From NCBI GenBank assembly GCA_036785325.1, contig JAXIVH010000016.1, positions 1,875,057-1,939,056 on the forward strand: DNA of 64,000 nt, in the 5' to 3' direction. This DNA comes from Urophycis tenuis. Its lineage: Eukaryota > Chordata > Actinopteri > Gadiformes > Phycidae. Of this stretch, positions 44,782 through 55,989 are shown in pieces. Below the pieces are notes generated by a model. It saw only the letters and a program-made list of their open reading frames with translations, was not told the origin of the DNA and did not search any database. How positions within the stretch are numbered: position 1 is the stretch's first letter; every line of letters starts with the position of its first letter. The translations under genes and the position numbers were made by a program.

Positions 44782-47700
44782 AGGACTGTAGTTCAACCCT
44801 ACCAGTTTGAGCCTGAATCTGACCCAGAGGGAGAGACGCCGGCTGAAATTCTTACTCTGCGGCTGCCGCAGGAGGTTTCTGAATGGTAAGTTACATATAT
44901 CATGCGACTTTATATATTTATTTTTTTACGTTCTGTGTTATTACACTGTTACTTACATGTTAGCTCCTGCTAACGGTTACGTCTTCGCTGTATCTTTGTT
45001 ACTTCGAGCTTTTTTGGTGAATGAGCAATTTTGTAAATAGTGTAGTAACATTATACTTATCTCTCTTGACTGTATTCTTGCTATCTACGGATAAATGTAT
45101 AATGTAGAAATTAGATTCAAGATTCAAGATTCAAGTAAACTTTATTGTCAGTTTTCATGAATGTACAGGCCATACACAAGAACCGAAATGCCGTTTCCCT
45201 CAATCCCTGGTGCAAGACAGCATGCAATATAAATATAAATATATAAAAATATAAGTATAAAAAAAATAAGAATAAAAATAAAAAAAAATAAAAATACTAA
45301 GGTGGTCGCGAGTGCAATAAACAGTAAATAGAAAAATGTGCAAATTGAGAACAGTAACAGTAAACGGTAAACAGTAAACAGTAAGAGGTGCATTATGGGG
45401 GTAATGATAGTACTAGTAATGAATAAATGAACAGTATGGACAGTATAAACAGTTTTAAACAGTGTATAAAAAGTATAAACAGTACTATGAACAATAAACA
45501 ATAAACAGTACTATGAACAAGTTATTTAACAGTATATAAAAAGTATAAACAGTACTATGAACAGTTATTTAACACTGTATAAAAAGTATAAACAGTACTA
45601 TGAACAGTTATTTAACAGATTTATATACGGACTAAAGTGCAAAGTGTAAAGTGTAAAGTGGCTGTGCATGGTGGAGGAGGGAGGTGGGGCTGTACCTGGT
45701 GGAAGGGGGTGATGGGGCTGTGCATGGTGGTAGGGGGTGGAGGTGGAGAGGGCTGTGCATGGTGGTAGGGGGTGGTGGGGCTGTGCATGATGGTAGGTGG
45801 TAGGGGTGGTGGGGCTGTGCATGGAGGTGAGGTGAGGGTGTGGTGGTAGATGGGTGGGGGGGGTTAAAGTCCAGGGGGAGAGAGGTTGTGTGCAGGTGTC
45901 CGGGGTTGAATGAGTGTGTGTGTGTGTGTGTGGGGGGGGCTGGGAATGGGAGTGGTGGGAGGGGGAGAATGGGTGGAGGTTGATGTCAGCGTCCAATGTT
46001 TGTGCGGGCAGAGAGCAGAGAAAGAAGGGGGGTCAGTGCTGAGTGGGAGTTCAGCATCCTGACCGCCTGGTGGATGAAGCTGTCCTTCAGTCTGCTGGTC
46101 CTTGCCTTGAGACTCCTCATCCTCAAGAGGCAGTGAGAGGGGTGGGTGGAGTCACCCGCAATGCTGAGTGCTTTGCGGGACAGGCGTGTGTTGTAGATGT
46201 CCTGCAGGGAGGGGAGGGGAGCACCGACGATCTTCTCAGCTGCTCTCACTATGCGCTGCAGGGTCTTCCTACAGGATGCAGTGCAGCCGCCGTACCACAC
46301 AGTGATGCAGCTGGTCAGGATGCTCTCGGTGGTTCCCCGGTAGGAGTACATGATGGGGGCAGATGCTCTCGCTCTCCGAAGTTTGCGGAGAAAGTAGAGG
46401 CGCTGCTGAGCTTTGCCAGCCAGTGTTGTGGTGTTGCAGTTCCAGGAGAGGTCCTCAGTGAGATGCACCCCCAGGAACTTGGTGCTGCTCACTCTCTACA
46501 GCAGCACCGTCGATGGTCAGTGGGGGGTGCTGGACGGAGGCTCTACGGAAGTCGACAACAATCTCCTTCGTCTTCTGCACGTTCAGAGAGAGATTGTTGT
46601 CCCTGCACCACACGGCCAGCTGGCTCACCTCTTCCCTGTAGTTTGACTCATCGTTGTGGTTGATGAGTCCCACCACAGTTGTGTCATCCGCAAACTTGAC
46701 GAAGAGGTTGTTGTTGAAGGATGGAGTGCAGTCGTGGGTCAGCAGGGTGAAGAGAAGGGGGCTCAGCACGCATCCTTGGGGAGCCCCTGTGTTCAGCATG
46801 ATTGTGTTGGATGCGTTCCTGCCGACCCTGACTGCCTGCGGTCTTCCGGTCAGGAAGTCCAACAACCAGTTACACAGTGAGGTCTGTAGTCCTAGACAGT
46901 CCAGCTTCCTGATCAGCTGCTGAGGGATGATCGTGTTGAAGGCTGAACTAAAGTCAAGGAACAGCATCCTCACATACGAGTCCTTGGTCTCCAGGTGGGT
47001 GAGGGCTGAGTGGAGGACGGTGGAGATTGCATCATCGGTCGACCTGTTGGCCCGATATGCAAACTGGTATGGGTCCAGTGAAGGTGGGAGGATGGATTTG
47101 ATGTGTTGCATGACCAGCCGCTCGAAGCACTTCATGATGATGGGGGTCAGTGCAACGGGGCGGTAGTCGTTGAAGCAGGATGGAGAGGCCTTCTTCGGTA
47201 TCGGGATGATGGTGGTGCTCTTGAAGCAAGTGGGGACAACAGCTTGGCTCAGGGAGGTGTTGAATATGTCTGTGAGGACATCCGTGAGCTCCTCTGCACA
47301 TTCCTTCAGCACACGACCAGGAATGTTGTAGGCTATCAACTAGTAGGCTATCAAACGATGCTTGCATAGTAGGCCTAACCTAAATTCTATATTTTGCAAA
47401 GTTTGTGATTGTTTTAGCAGAGGTGTTTCATCGTAACAGCACCCTGACGTTTGTTGTTCTAGGTCTTTAGGATTTACTTTTGTATTTCAGCATAAATATG
47501 TCTGTCTGTATCAGTAATGTGTCATTCTGGTAGAAAATCGAGGCAGTGTAATGTTGATTAAAATGCCACTGTTTTCCATCTCAACATTATTCAAATGTCA
47601 CAAGTTTTATGCACTTGACATGGTTAGGAAAATCTTACTTCTTATCCAACTATGCTTGTGTACTTGCATTCAAGTGAAATTCTAACTAATTTTCTTTTGA

Positions 47701-47995
47701 CAGGTGTTTGTGTGGAAACTGCAACACCATTCCCACAGAGCAGGAAAATGTCTGCTGTCTTGAGATAGCACAGGTAGTATCTACATATTCAAAGTGAAAA
47801 CTAGTTTGTCTTGATTATGGTTTATTTCATACTTATGAAACACAATGGCATTTATTGTTTGTAGTACCTTGTTTGCAGGTTAGCAGACGGCTGCAGGAGG
47901 TTGAGGGGAACCAGAAATGCATGGTGGACCATCCTGGATTGGAGCCTGTATGCCTCAATGTATACTCGCTCCAGAATGCAAGCCAAATTTTGTAG
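44782..47995 (+). CDS. P2X7 ballast-like protein, copy B (intron holds a LINE)
   Basis: The same three exons as copy A: open 44782-44885, 47704-47773 and 47879-47995. Splice sites and phases are kept, and protein changes are few (T to S in [10 protein letters not shown]). Intron 1 has grown by a 2.2-kb LINE inserted in the opposite orientation, which leaves the exons untouched. Same doubt about the start codon as in copy A. Confidence 0.6.
45111..47339 (-). mobile_element. 5'-truncated Jockey-superfamily LINE (CR1/L2/Rex1-like)
   Basis: Minus-strand reverse transcriptase from 47339: [17 protein letters not shown], the palm motifs [11 protein letters not shown] and [12 protein letters not shown], and [20 protein letters not shown]. 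Near 46490 one base is missing and the reading shifts; the C-terminal part ([20 protein letters not shown] ... [11 protein letters not shown]) then runs to a stop at 45986. The 3' end at 45111-45135 is a short ATTCAAG tandem, a usual LINE tail. The 3' UTR holds AACAGTA-rich and GGTGGxGGGGCTGTGCAT-type tandem repeats. The 5' part is missing, so it cannot move by itself. Compared with copy A the insertion point is exact. Confidence 0.88.
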
Positions 47996-48591
47996 ACACT
48001 TTTTAAACATTTATTGACATTGCATTACTAACAAATAAGTTATAACTGTGCTAATCAAAACAAAGTAGCATAACAAAATAATAGATATATATAATAGATG
48101 TGTATAGACAAGAAAAAAATGTACAACTCCACATAAACACATTAAATGTTCAACGCAACGAAGCTTCTGGTGGGAGTAGGGGCAGGAGGAAACATGTCAG
48201 CCCGATGGGATGGATGGCAGGCCGGTGTTAGAGCAGGTTGACGGGTACCACGCAGGTGTAGACTCAGGGTTGGAGAATCTGTAGAAACACAGAGTGTGTG
48301 AAAATAGTTTAGTGGTAGTAGTAGAGGGGAGGAGACGAGAGGAGGGATAGTGCTCTTAGTAGCCATATGTTTTAGCAGGCAATCCATAAAAATAAAATGG
48401 GATACAAAACAAAAAAGTAATTGCTATATCTTGTCCAATTGCTTGAAGTCGTTACAGGTACCTTGCATATCGCTCTTTTGTGAGCTGGTGTTGGGGCTTG
48501 CTGGGACGCAGAATCCGGGTCGTCATCCCAGCTTGTGTGGTCCTTAGAATCCAAACGGAGTTTCCTGATGCCACAGGTCACTACGTGGAAT

Positions 48592-50426
48592 TCAAACAGC
48601 TGCTTGATTGAAGCGGGACACATAACCCGCAATGACCTCCTCCTTGTCTGGCCGCTCAAACTGTGCAGCAAGGTCTTCAGGAACAGGGATTGCCAGGACT
48701 GCATCAGTGTAGGGTGCCGGGTCCATAAACACCTTCTCGAAGATGAGGTCCATCATGTCCACTACATACCCTGTTTTATACAAGAAATGCACAGACATTG
48801 TTTACTTTTTTCAGAGACTGAAAGTGTTTTGCTCATTACCTCCTGACACTAACTAATTTATTATTTTTCATAAGGTTTGTGTGTGTGTGTGTGTGTGTGT
48901 ATTACTTTATACAGTTATTTATTGTTGAAATGTTTATAGATTGTAAGTGCAACAAGTAAAAAAAAATCCTTTAGTTTTGGTATAAAAAATTAAAAAGTAA
49001 ACTTACTGTATTGTATGTTGGCTCTGTCTTTAGGGGATTTGCTCTACACTCTCCCTTCAATGCCTTCGGGAAGTGCACCTTGAAGAGAGGTACACCTTGG
49101 TCCGTCTTTGCTTGTGGTCGGTTGGCGTTTTCGTTGTAGTACATTGCCGCCAAGTAGAGTCTGTAATAACAAAAGAAAAAAATCTAAAATGTCAGAAACT
49201 TTATTATATTTATGATAACATGTAACTCCTTACTAACTTCTTCCCAAGTAAATGCAGCCTAATGAAGCTGGCTGTTTACCTGCACTCCTGTAAGAAGCCC
49301 GTAGAGTCTTGAAGGACAGCTGTGTGCCTACACAACGTGTTTCCATCTCTGTCTGGCATGCAACATCTCTTGATGCAGGAATCTGTGCCGTTGATGTTTT
49401 TGATGAGCTGGTCTATAACAAGCACACAGGGGTTAGAAAAAAACATCTTCTCAGAACAAATGTAATCATCCCTCCCCCCACTATGTATCTGAGAACAGTG
49501 AGAAACATTTTTTTCACATGCATTTTAATATACCATTGAATAATGACTGAATACATAAGGTAAGCAACAAAACATAGTTTGTTTGTATGCACAGGACAGG
49601 CCAGGACAGTCTGATGACAGAGAGTTCTGAGGTTGAAGTCCTATAATAACAAAATGCACCCGAGACAGTGACATGTCTGTAGCTACGACATGTCCGCTAT
49701 TCTGCTGCAGCAGAGGAAACTCTGCTGTTCTCAGCTCCACGGCCACTTGTGGCCACGACCGCTAAAATGCGGGACGATACTGTAAACCGGTGCGTGTTTA
49801 TCAAAGCTTGGTCGCCGTGCAGAGGCACCAGTCGGTTTGAGCTGCGTTCAAAACGCCTCAGGCAGTGATCACTGCTCCAGTATAATGGGTAAACCTGAAA
49901 CTCACCCAGTGATAAACGTTCCGCGGTGCAAAAATAAGGGCGATTAAAATGCGTTATTTTTGTGTCATTCATTCATCTTAATGAACGCGTTTAAGTCCCG
50001 GCCCTAGTTTTAACGTAACTTTAGTATAAACAGACTATGTCGCGGCCCAACAGTACTTTATGCTAGCTGCCATGCTAACAGGGGCCGCCAAGTCAGCTAA
50101 ACAGTAAATCAGAATAAAATGTTCAAACTTACAGCTTCCACGTTCGTATTTGGATCGCGGACAGTTGGTACCGATCCATTTTTAATCCGCAGGGATTTAG
50201 CAAATCCAGTTTTATACTGTCCCTCGTTGATGAAGCAGTCCGACGTGAAATGGTTAGCACACACATACAGCACTTTGGGAACTGCTGTAGGGACATCACC
50301 ATCAAAAATGAAATTCAACCATTGAGTCCTCAGAACCTCCGAAGAGGGAGGTTTATAAAGACTTGTGTGCTCATTTGTGCAGCCAACAACAGAGCAACCA
50401 CTTCTTCCAGCTCGTACCTTCGCCAT
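48592..50426 (-). CDS. THAP zinc-finger gene of TTAA element, copy B
   Basis: Same exon layout as copy A: 50426-50133 (THAP), 49412-49280, about 49160-49008, and 48770-48592. Differences from copy A are few and mostly silent or conservative (RTLYKPP to TSLYKPP; QADV to QAAV). All exons remain open in the same way, including the double-open exon 2. Retention in two independent insertions argues that the gene was functional when the element last moved. Confidence 0.6.
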
Positions 50427-50865
50427 TGTGCCAACCGGAGCAACGCTAGCGAGCGGAATAATGGCGGTGTTTAGAAACTTTGTTAGGGGCGTGGCAAACC
50501 TTCACCGGAGGCGTTGCCACCAGCCTGAGGGGAGCGGCCGAGTCTGTTGCTGACGTCATTTGCAGACCATTTCTCAAACAGCCCGTTTTAGCGCACATTT
50601 TCTAAAGACTAAGAAAGCAAAAAAACGAGAGGATGAACTTTTTTCATATCAGGAGGGATTGTAGACAGGCCGGGGATGCATATTATTGATAGAAAACCGC
50701 ATATTATTGATAGAAAAGTGCATTTTGCATAATATGGGACCTTTAATGTAATAATATTTCAAAAGTTAGACATTTAGGAGCAGTTATCTAGGCTCTCTCT
50801 GAATATACATCCACATCTGCATTAATTTACAGAGACAGAAACACAAAGCCGTCTCTCACAGCTGG

Positions 50866-53504
50866 ATGTCTGCAGAAGCTAGGGCTAGAGAGTATAAACG
50901 CCTGTGGTCCAGAGTCCGAAGGAGAAATAGGGTCTCCTGTGGTGTCCCCACCGCTGTGGCGGAGAGTCAAAATGCCTGGAGTGACACAGATCTGGAGTCC
51001 AGTGGTTCCAAAGAGACGTTGGGCCCATTCCACAAAGTTGTCACCCCCTTATTCAGTGACTCCTACACCGACGGGAGCGAAAGCTCTGATAGTGACATGG
51101 ACACAGAGCCTTTTGAGTGTCTGGCAGTGCCTCCCACCAACACAGACACCACAAACCTTGCTGAGAAATTAAAAACCTGGATATGCAGTTTCAGAATTAA
51201 ACACAATGCAGCAGATGCCTTGCTAAAAATACTAAAAAATCAAGGCCACGATGAACTGCCAAGTACAACAAAAACACTACTGAAAACAGATCGTGTTGAC
51301 ATCCAATCAGTGTCGGGGGTAGAATGTGTTCAATTCGGAGTGGCAGAACCAATTATAAAGTGTCTTAATCGCTATCCCTACAACTACATTGAAGACATCA
51401 CTGAACTGGAAATCTCTCTAAATGTAGATGGTCTCCCTCTATTTAAGAGCACCTCAAAATCATTTTGGCCTGTACTCTGCACAGCACATTTAAAACCACC
51501 ATGTACATTTCCCCTGACAATTGCCCTCACCGACTCCAAACCCAAGTCACTGGACTTCATCGAGGTCATAGCTGATGAGTTAAATGTTATCCTTACCAGT
51601 GGTTTGCAGTGGCAAGGTAAAGCAATAGGAGTGAAATTAAGATGCATAACATGTGACGCACCAGCCAAAGCAATGCTAAAGTGCATGAAACAGTACTCTG
51701 GATACTACGGGTGTGATAAATGTACCCAAATAGGGGTTTGGGAGGGGAGAGTGACTTATCCAAAAGTTCAGGGAATAACTCTTAGAGATGACGTTGCATT
51801 CAGAGAGCAAAGACAACCTGAGCACCACCATGAGAACTCAGTTTCCCCCTTCTTAAATATGCCAATTGATATGGTCAAGTCTTTCCCTGCAGACTATATG
51901 CATCAGTGTTGCCTTGGGGTGATGCGCAAATTGCTTGGCCTGTGGTCCTGTGGCAAAACTGCTCACAGGCTTCTGCACAGTTGAGGGAAGTAAGTGAGAG
52001 GCTTCGGAATTTCAGAGGTGACATTCCCAATGTGTTTGCGAGGAAGCCACGTGGCTTAGAGGAATTAGACAGGTGGAAGGCCACTGAATTCCCTCAGTTT
52101 ATGCTGTACACAGGTAAAGTGGTGCTGCGGGGGATTCTACAGACAGAAATGTACCAACATTTTATGTCATTCAGTGTTGCGATGTGCATTCTTGTCTCTC
52201 CAACACTCACAAAAACGCACAGCCTCTATGCCCACAACCTTCTCGTTTATTTTGTGGAGCAAGGGCGCAAAATTGATGGCGCAGAATTTATGGTGTACTC
52301 ACTAATTCACCTTGCTTCTGATGCCACCACCTATGGTTCCTTGGACCAATGCAGTGCATTTCAATTTGAAAACTATTTGCACCATTTAAAACAGATGATC
52401 AGATCTGGCAACAATGTTTTAATGCAAGCTGGGAAACGTCTCCAGGAAGAGGCGGAGATCCAACTAATTACAGCAAAAGAGAGCCCAATCCAACTAAAAC
52501 ATCCTAACAATGTGTTTGTACTCAGCCCCTCGTCCTGCTGCCAAGTGTTGGAGGGAACCAGTTCTGGTCAGTTTTTATGCAGGGTGTACTCACAATTGGA
52601 GCCCCTCCACAATTCTCCCTGTGATTCTAGGCTGTATGGGACTTTTGTGTGTGGCCAAGGGAGGATTGAGGTCATCGACCCCTCAAAATTACAAGGAAGG
52701 GACATCCTCCATGAGGACAGTCGTGGACATAAAATTATCATGGCTGTTCTCCATGACCTCAAATATTCAATCAATATGTACATAGTTCATGTTAGTATTC
52801 ATTTCAAATTTACTATTGTTATATCCTATTTTGTGTTTTCATTTATTTATTTTATTTTATTTAAAAAACCTTTTCAGGAATTTTTTTACGTCATACTTTT
52901 TGTAAATGAAAATTCGGTTGGCGTGGCACCTGCTTCATGGGTGGCGAAAAAGGATGGGGTAAGAGCAAACATAACAGTATTCATATTAACACCCCCCAAA
53001 ATTATGTTGAAGTAACTAACTTTTTTCCTATTTTCTCAGATTTGTTACTGGCCGCCGAAAAATGTGACAGCCTTGGCTAAGTCACATCAGATGCCTGATA
53101 AGGCATATTGGAATCGTTATTCCATAAAAATAATTTCCAAATCCGGTGAGAAAATCCTGTTGCATCACAGTGCAGGTTTATACATCACATGACCAAGTTT
53201 AAAGATCAGCTCAATTAAATGAATAAATTCATTCATTGCAGTTGAGAACTATTTAATGTTCAGTTTATTTATAGGGATACAAGGAAAGTTTATCATCACA
53301 TGTGTATAGTTGGTTTCGTACTGCGTACTGGTTTCAATAAAAAATGCAGTGAAATAGTCTGTCTGAACTAACTTGAAATTGTCTATATATGTATGTATGT
53401 ATGAATGTATGTATACAAACTAATATGTTGATTTGTCTTTAGATGACTTCATGAAGGCAAGGGCGCGGGCAAGGCGAGCAATTGAATCCTCTAATGTAGA
53501 GTGA
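50866..53504 (+). pseudogene. tnp2-like (CACTA/En-Spm-related) transposase, one frameshift
   Basis: Four exons: 50866-52784, 52878-52958, 53040-53145 and 53443-53504 (stop). The N-terminus is charged (RLWSRVRRRNRVSC), the core has LNVDGLPLFKSTSKSFWPVL, CDAPAKAMLKCMKQYSGYYG, CDKCTQIGVW and YMHQCCLGVMRKLLGLW, resembling tnp2-family transposases (the DGxxxF..SxxxxWP and CxxC blocks). The end KARARARRAIESSN is shared by animal relatives. Exon 1 contains one single-base deletion near 51968-51984: the first frame stops at 51984 while the second frame carries on with SAQLREVSERLRNFRGDIP. Otherwise the protein (about 750 residues) is complete, so inactivation looks recent. Confidence 0.65.
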
Positions 53505-53564
53505 GGACGACGGTCGGAGAAAAATAAATACTCCTTTAAGATACAAAAGTAAGCTTTTATTTTT

Positions 53565-55830
53565 TTGCTGTTAACAACAGTGCACGAAAACATGTAGCTT
53601 GTAACTAACCTTCCAGTCTTTCTCACATCAACAGCTGACAAAGAAATAGCCCCATTCCCAAAGCAAGCAAGGACCTCACTGTAGAGCCATGTGCCTTGCC
53701 TTGCCTTGATGTCACTAATAGCTGGTCTTGGTTTTGAGTGATGCTAAGCCTGAGCTTAACCAATGAGATGTAAAACTGACAGTAAGCCTAGTCCATGGGT
53801 TCTAATTTAAAATGCCGTCCATCTTTGAAAATTGGTTCCCTAAATGCTGCATTGACCCCTGGCAGCTCACATTTTTCAGGATGTGGCCAGCAAACACAAA
53901 AGTTTACCCACCCCTGGCCTAGTCTATATTTTTTGCTGTTAACAACAGTGCATGAACACATGTAGCTTGTAACTAACCTGCCAGTCTTTCTCACATCAAC
54001 AGCTGACAAAGAAATAGCCCCACCCTCCAAAAAATTAAAGACCATTGCTGTAGCGCCACGTGGTAAGTCACTGATGCTGTCCTCTTGCATTCATGTCACT
54101 AATAGCTGCTTTGTTTTTGACCTATGCCAAGCCTGGGTTTAACCAATCAGATGTAAAACTGACAGTAAGCCTATATTTTTTGCTGATATCGAGAGTGCAT
54201 GCAAACATGTAGCCGGTGTACATTACAATAACTAACCTTTTAGCTTTCTCACATCAACAGCTGACAAAGACATAGCCCAGACCCCAACGGCGCCGGAAGG
54301 GGGGGGGGGCCAGGGGACCATTGGCCCCCCCACTTTTACCCTTCTGCCACATTATTTTTAAGCCAAATCAAAGGTCCCTATATTACATTACTTATGGTAA
54401 AAAAAAGTTTCACTCCTCTCTTCCACTCATACATAGAAAATACAGAGAGGGGCGAGGGCGACAGAGAGAAGGATACAGCCTCCAGCGGGCACTCTGTGGA
54501 CTCCGCAGACCTATCGCCTTCCCGCCTGTTACTGCCTCACCAGCCCAGTAAAGCCTCCTCTGCAGGCTCTGGGTAGACTCTCAGCAGTCTGGCTCTATCC
54601 AACAGCCCCTATAGCAGTAATCCCCACCTACCCTGGTACTGTATGGGCTCCAGTTATAAGATATATGAATAAATAAAAAAGCGAGCCAAATTGTATCTTG
54701 TTCGCAATCAAACATTTCTAGCGCTGGTGCAACCCCACTCTGAAAAGCTTTATGCTCACCGGGAAATATGCATCACACGAGACCATCAATGAACTTATAA
54801 ATATGATGTACCGGGAGTCTCTCACCACTCTCTTAACAGAAATAAAAAGCAATGCAACACACTACGCAATTACTGTGGATGAAGCTCGCGATTGTGCTGG
54901 GCGTGAACAGCTCTCTCTGTCTGTCCGATGGGTAGCCTATCTGCTGACTGAGCGCAGCTTGCTTGCTCCTTGGTTTATGTGCGTGACTGGGTGCGCGCAC
55001 CGAGAATAACGTGAAATATTTGTTTGCTCAATATTCATTGATTTTCACCCAGCACCGTATATCCTGCAGCTCTGACACCAACTGTAGCCTCGTTACAAAG
55101 TGAAATCAAACAGATATTTAATCAAAGGAGGAAGATTAGTTTTGTTTTTATTATGAAAGCAAATATGTGAATCGTTAATTTATAGCCTATACTATATTGT
55201 TAATATTGTTTACTCCAAGCCTGCTTTGTCGTTGTTACTTGTTGGGTTGTGTGCGGGCTTTGTGCACCGCGGGGTGTGAGTGCAGGTAATGAGAGCAACG
55301 CAGTTGTGCTGCTGAGGATTTGCATGTCACGGTAAAGATGTTTGAAAAAAGTTTTTCAACCACTGTTTAAATTCATTCGTTGCTTATAATAGTTTTTCCG
55401 TTTCCCAATATTATTTTATTAATTTAGAAGACAGTTCTGTGCATCCTTTAGAGTTTTAGCCAGATAAGTAAGAAGCATAGCACTATTTGGCCCCCCCACA
55501 TCTGAAATGAATCCGGCGCGCCTGCCAGACCCCCACAACAAGCAAGACCATTGCTGTAACGCCACGTGGTAAGTCACTGATGCTGTCCTCTTGCGTTCAT
55601 GTCACTAATAGCTGCTTTGTTTTTGACCTATGCCAAGCCTGGGTTTAACCAATCAGATGTAAAACTGACAGTAAGCCTATATTTTTTGCTGATAACGACA
55701 GTGCATGCAAACATGTAGCCGGTGTACATTACAATAACTAACCTTTTAGCTTTCTCACATCAACAGCTGACAAAGACATAGCCCAGACCCCCACAACAAG
55801 GAAGGGCCTCCCTGAAGCGCCACTTTGTAA
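53565..55830 (+). repeat. Tandem exon-intron array (units 258-368 bp, four copies)
   Basis: Four head-to-tail units. Each has a TTTTTGCTG..AACxxxAGTGCATG intron segment, TTTCTCACATCAACAG as acceptor, then a 60-bp exon starting at 53635, 54003, 54261 and 55767. Unit spacing is 368, 258 and (without an insertion) 258 bp. Exons 2-4 end in GTAAGTC-type donors; copy 1 has lost its donor (GTGCCT). Confidence 0.85.
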
Positions 55831-55987
55831 GTCACTGATGCTGTCCTCTTATTGTCATGTCATTTAACAGCTAAGAGCTGCTCTGTTACCGTACATACAT
55901 AGTTTAACTAAATTTTCCCATTGCCAGACACACCGAACATTCCAGACCATGTGGAACATATAGAAGAACTGCAACCTTCCTCAGATG
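54003..55987 (+). CDS. Array of 60-bp exons of an unrecognised gene
   Basis: Each repeated exon is exactly 60 bp and split-phase (one base comes from the previous exon), so any number of copies keeps frame. Copy 2 (54003-54062) reads DKEIAPPSKKLKTIAVAPRG; copy 3 (begins 54261, interrupted) reads DKDIAQTPTTSKTIAVTPRG; copy 4 (55767-55826) reads DKDIAQTPTTRKGLPEAPL. The next exon (55928-55987, also 60 bp and in phase) reads DTPNIPDHVEHIEELQPSSDG. The KKLKT word resembles a nuclear localisation signal. I do not recognise the family. A possible later exon fragment lies at 57500-57795. Confidence 0.5.
54285..55524 (+). mobile_element. hAT element with transposase remnant
   Basis: The ends CAACGGCGCCGGA and (inverted) CAGGCGCGCCGGA face each other, flanked by the 8-bp direct repeat CCAGACCC (54277-54284 and 55525-55532). 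It sits inside a 60-bp exon of the array. A fragment of a hAT transposase is visible at 54752-55009 (NELINMMYRESLTTLLTEIK, then YAITVDEARDCAGREQLSLS), the typical 'DExxD..xxEQLS' region of the Zaphod/ZMYM-like group. The rest of the transposase is missing, so the element is non-autonomous. Confidence 0.88.
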
Positions 55988-55989
55988 GT

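Larger units (their letters stand above)
44457..50742 (+). mobile_element. 4-kb TTAA element, copy B, split by a LINE
   Basis: A near-identical second copy of the element at 36503-40541, in the same orientation. The right end keeps the 16-bp terminal repeat (GCATAATATGGGACCT) and TTAA at 50743-50746; the left end also follows TTAA (44453-44456) but the repeat has changed (AGGTTCCCAG...) and about 15 bp differ. Length is 6.3 kb, or about 4.06 kb without the LINE insertion at 45111-47339. The flanks of copies A and B are unrelated, so these are separate insertions. Confidence 0.85.

Noticed and set aside
45598..45996. His/Pro-rich open frame on the minus strand
   Set aside because: Tandem repeats in the LINE 3' UTR, past the reverse transcriptase stop.
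46043..47369. Plus-strand open frames across 46.0-47.4 kb
   Set aside because: Shadows of the minus-strand LINE reverse transcriptase.
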